Shown here piece by piece: positions 5,684 to 5,941 of a stretch of 5,941 nucleotides of DNA. Within the stretch, counting starts at the first letter, position 1. The number at the start of each line of letters is the position of its first letter. This DNA comes from an uncultured Pseudorhodobacter sp. (lineage in GTDB: Bacteria; Pseudomonadota; Alphaproteobacteria; Rhodobacterales; Rhodobacteraceae): positions 1-5,941 of the forward strand of contig CALEMZ010000372.1 of assembly GCA_937910975.1 (NCBI GenBank). Direction: 5' to 3'. Below the pieces are notes generated by a model that did not search any database, was not told the origin of the DNA, and was given only the letters and a program-made list of their open reading frames with translations. The translations under genes and the position numbers were made by a program.

Positions 5684-5941
5684 TCATGGCGCCCCGTCCC
5701 GGATCAGTTTCCAGTTAATCGCGTCAAGCAGCGCCTCAAATGACGCGTCCACTATATTGGCCGACACCCCGACGGTAGACCAGCGCCGCCCCTGCGCATC
5801 TTCGCTGTCGATGATCACACGGGTCACGGCCTCGGTGCCGCCTTGGGTGATGCGCACCTTGAAATCCACCAGTCGCAGATCGTCGATATAATTCTGATAG
5901 GGGCCAAGATCCTTGGACAAAGCCTTGGAAAGCGCGTTGAT
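5684..5941 (-). CDS. cimA: Citramalate synthase, C-terminal part (cut by window edge)
   Basis: Only the last 85 residues are present; the reading frame is open through the right edge, so the gene continues outside. The segment is the C-terminal LeuA-type regulatory (dimerisation/allosteric) domain: LGPYQNYIDDLRLVDFKVRI is followed by TEAVTRVIID and RWSTVGVSANIVDASFEALLDAINWKL. This wording, especially the IDDLxLVDFKVRI stretch and the STVGVSANIVDASFEAL block, is what I recognise from alphaproteobacterial citramalate synthases. These condense pyruvate with acetyl-CoA to (R)-citramalate in the threonine-independent route to isoleucine. 2-isopropylmalate synthase (leuA) shares the domain and is the main alternative. 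The domain normally carries the feedback-inhibitor site (isoleucine for CimA). The catalytic TIM barrel is not in view, so catalytic residues cannot be checked. The stop is TGA at 5684-5686. An internal TTG at 5920 is not the start. It probably heads the transcript containing the downstream synthase-like gene. Confidence 0.85.
   Translation of the reverse strand: MNALSKALSKDLGPYQNYIDDLRLVDFKVRITQGGTEAVTRVIIDSEDAQGRRWSTVGVSANIVDASFEALLDAINWKLIRDGAP

Overview
The window looks like an ordinary stretch of an alphaproteobacterial chromosome, most probably from the Rhodobacterales (Rhodobacteraceae). I base this on moderately high GC, on the protein style (for example the HNH protein with its FVREPVALRHFPALVLNADY start and FLYWDAELDA end), and on the mix of genes. 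The assignment is recognition from memory, not a database result. I see no mobile element, CRISPR array, rRNA or tRNA.

Layout from left to right: 1-91 has no supported gene. Next is a minus-strand HNH endonuclease-fold gene (92-676) with a sigma70-like promoter at 749-776. A two-gene minus-strand unit follows: an AlkA-type DNA-3-methyladenine glycosylase (1502-2131), whose stop overlaps the start of a phospholipase/carboxylesterase-family alpha/beta hydrolase (846-1505) in an ATGA junction. The only plus-strand gene is a 12-helix MFS transporter (2209-3489), divergent from the glycosylase. It meets head-on, 31 bp away, an MltB-type lytic murein transglycosylase lipoprotein (3521-4759). Upstream of that, on the same strand, are a squalene/phytoene synthase-fold protein that lacks the catalytic Asp motifs and resembles the complex I assembly factor NDUFAF6 (4856-5614), and the 3' end of a citramalate synthase gene, cimA (5684 to the right edge).

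The genes do not form one pathway. They cover DNA repair (glycosylase), small-molecule ester hydrolysis, export, cell-wall remodelling, possible respiratory-complex assembly and branched-chain amino acid synthesis. The cimA, synthase-like and transglycosylase genes are collinear, with gaps of 69 and 96 bp, and could be partly co-transcribed; a weak terminator-like hairpin lies before the transglycosylase. I found no convincing new system. The points most worth checking are the degenerate synthase-fold protein, the coupled glycosylase-hydrolase pair, the G7 tracts in the transporter, and the promoter-palindrome arrangement at the HNH gene.
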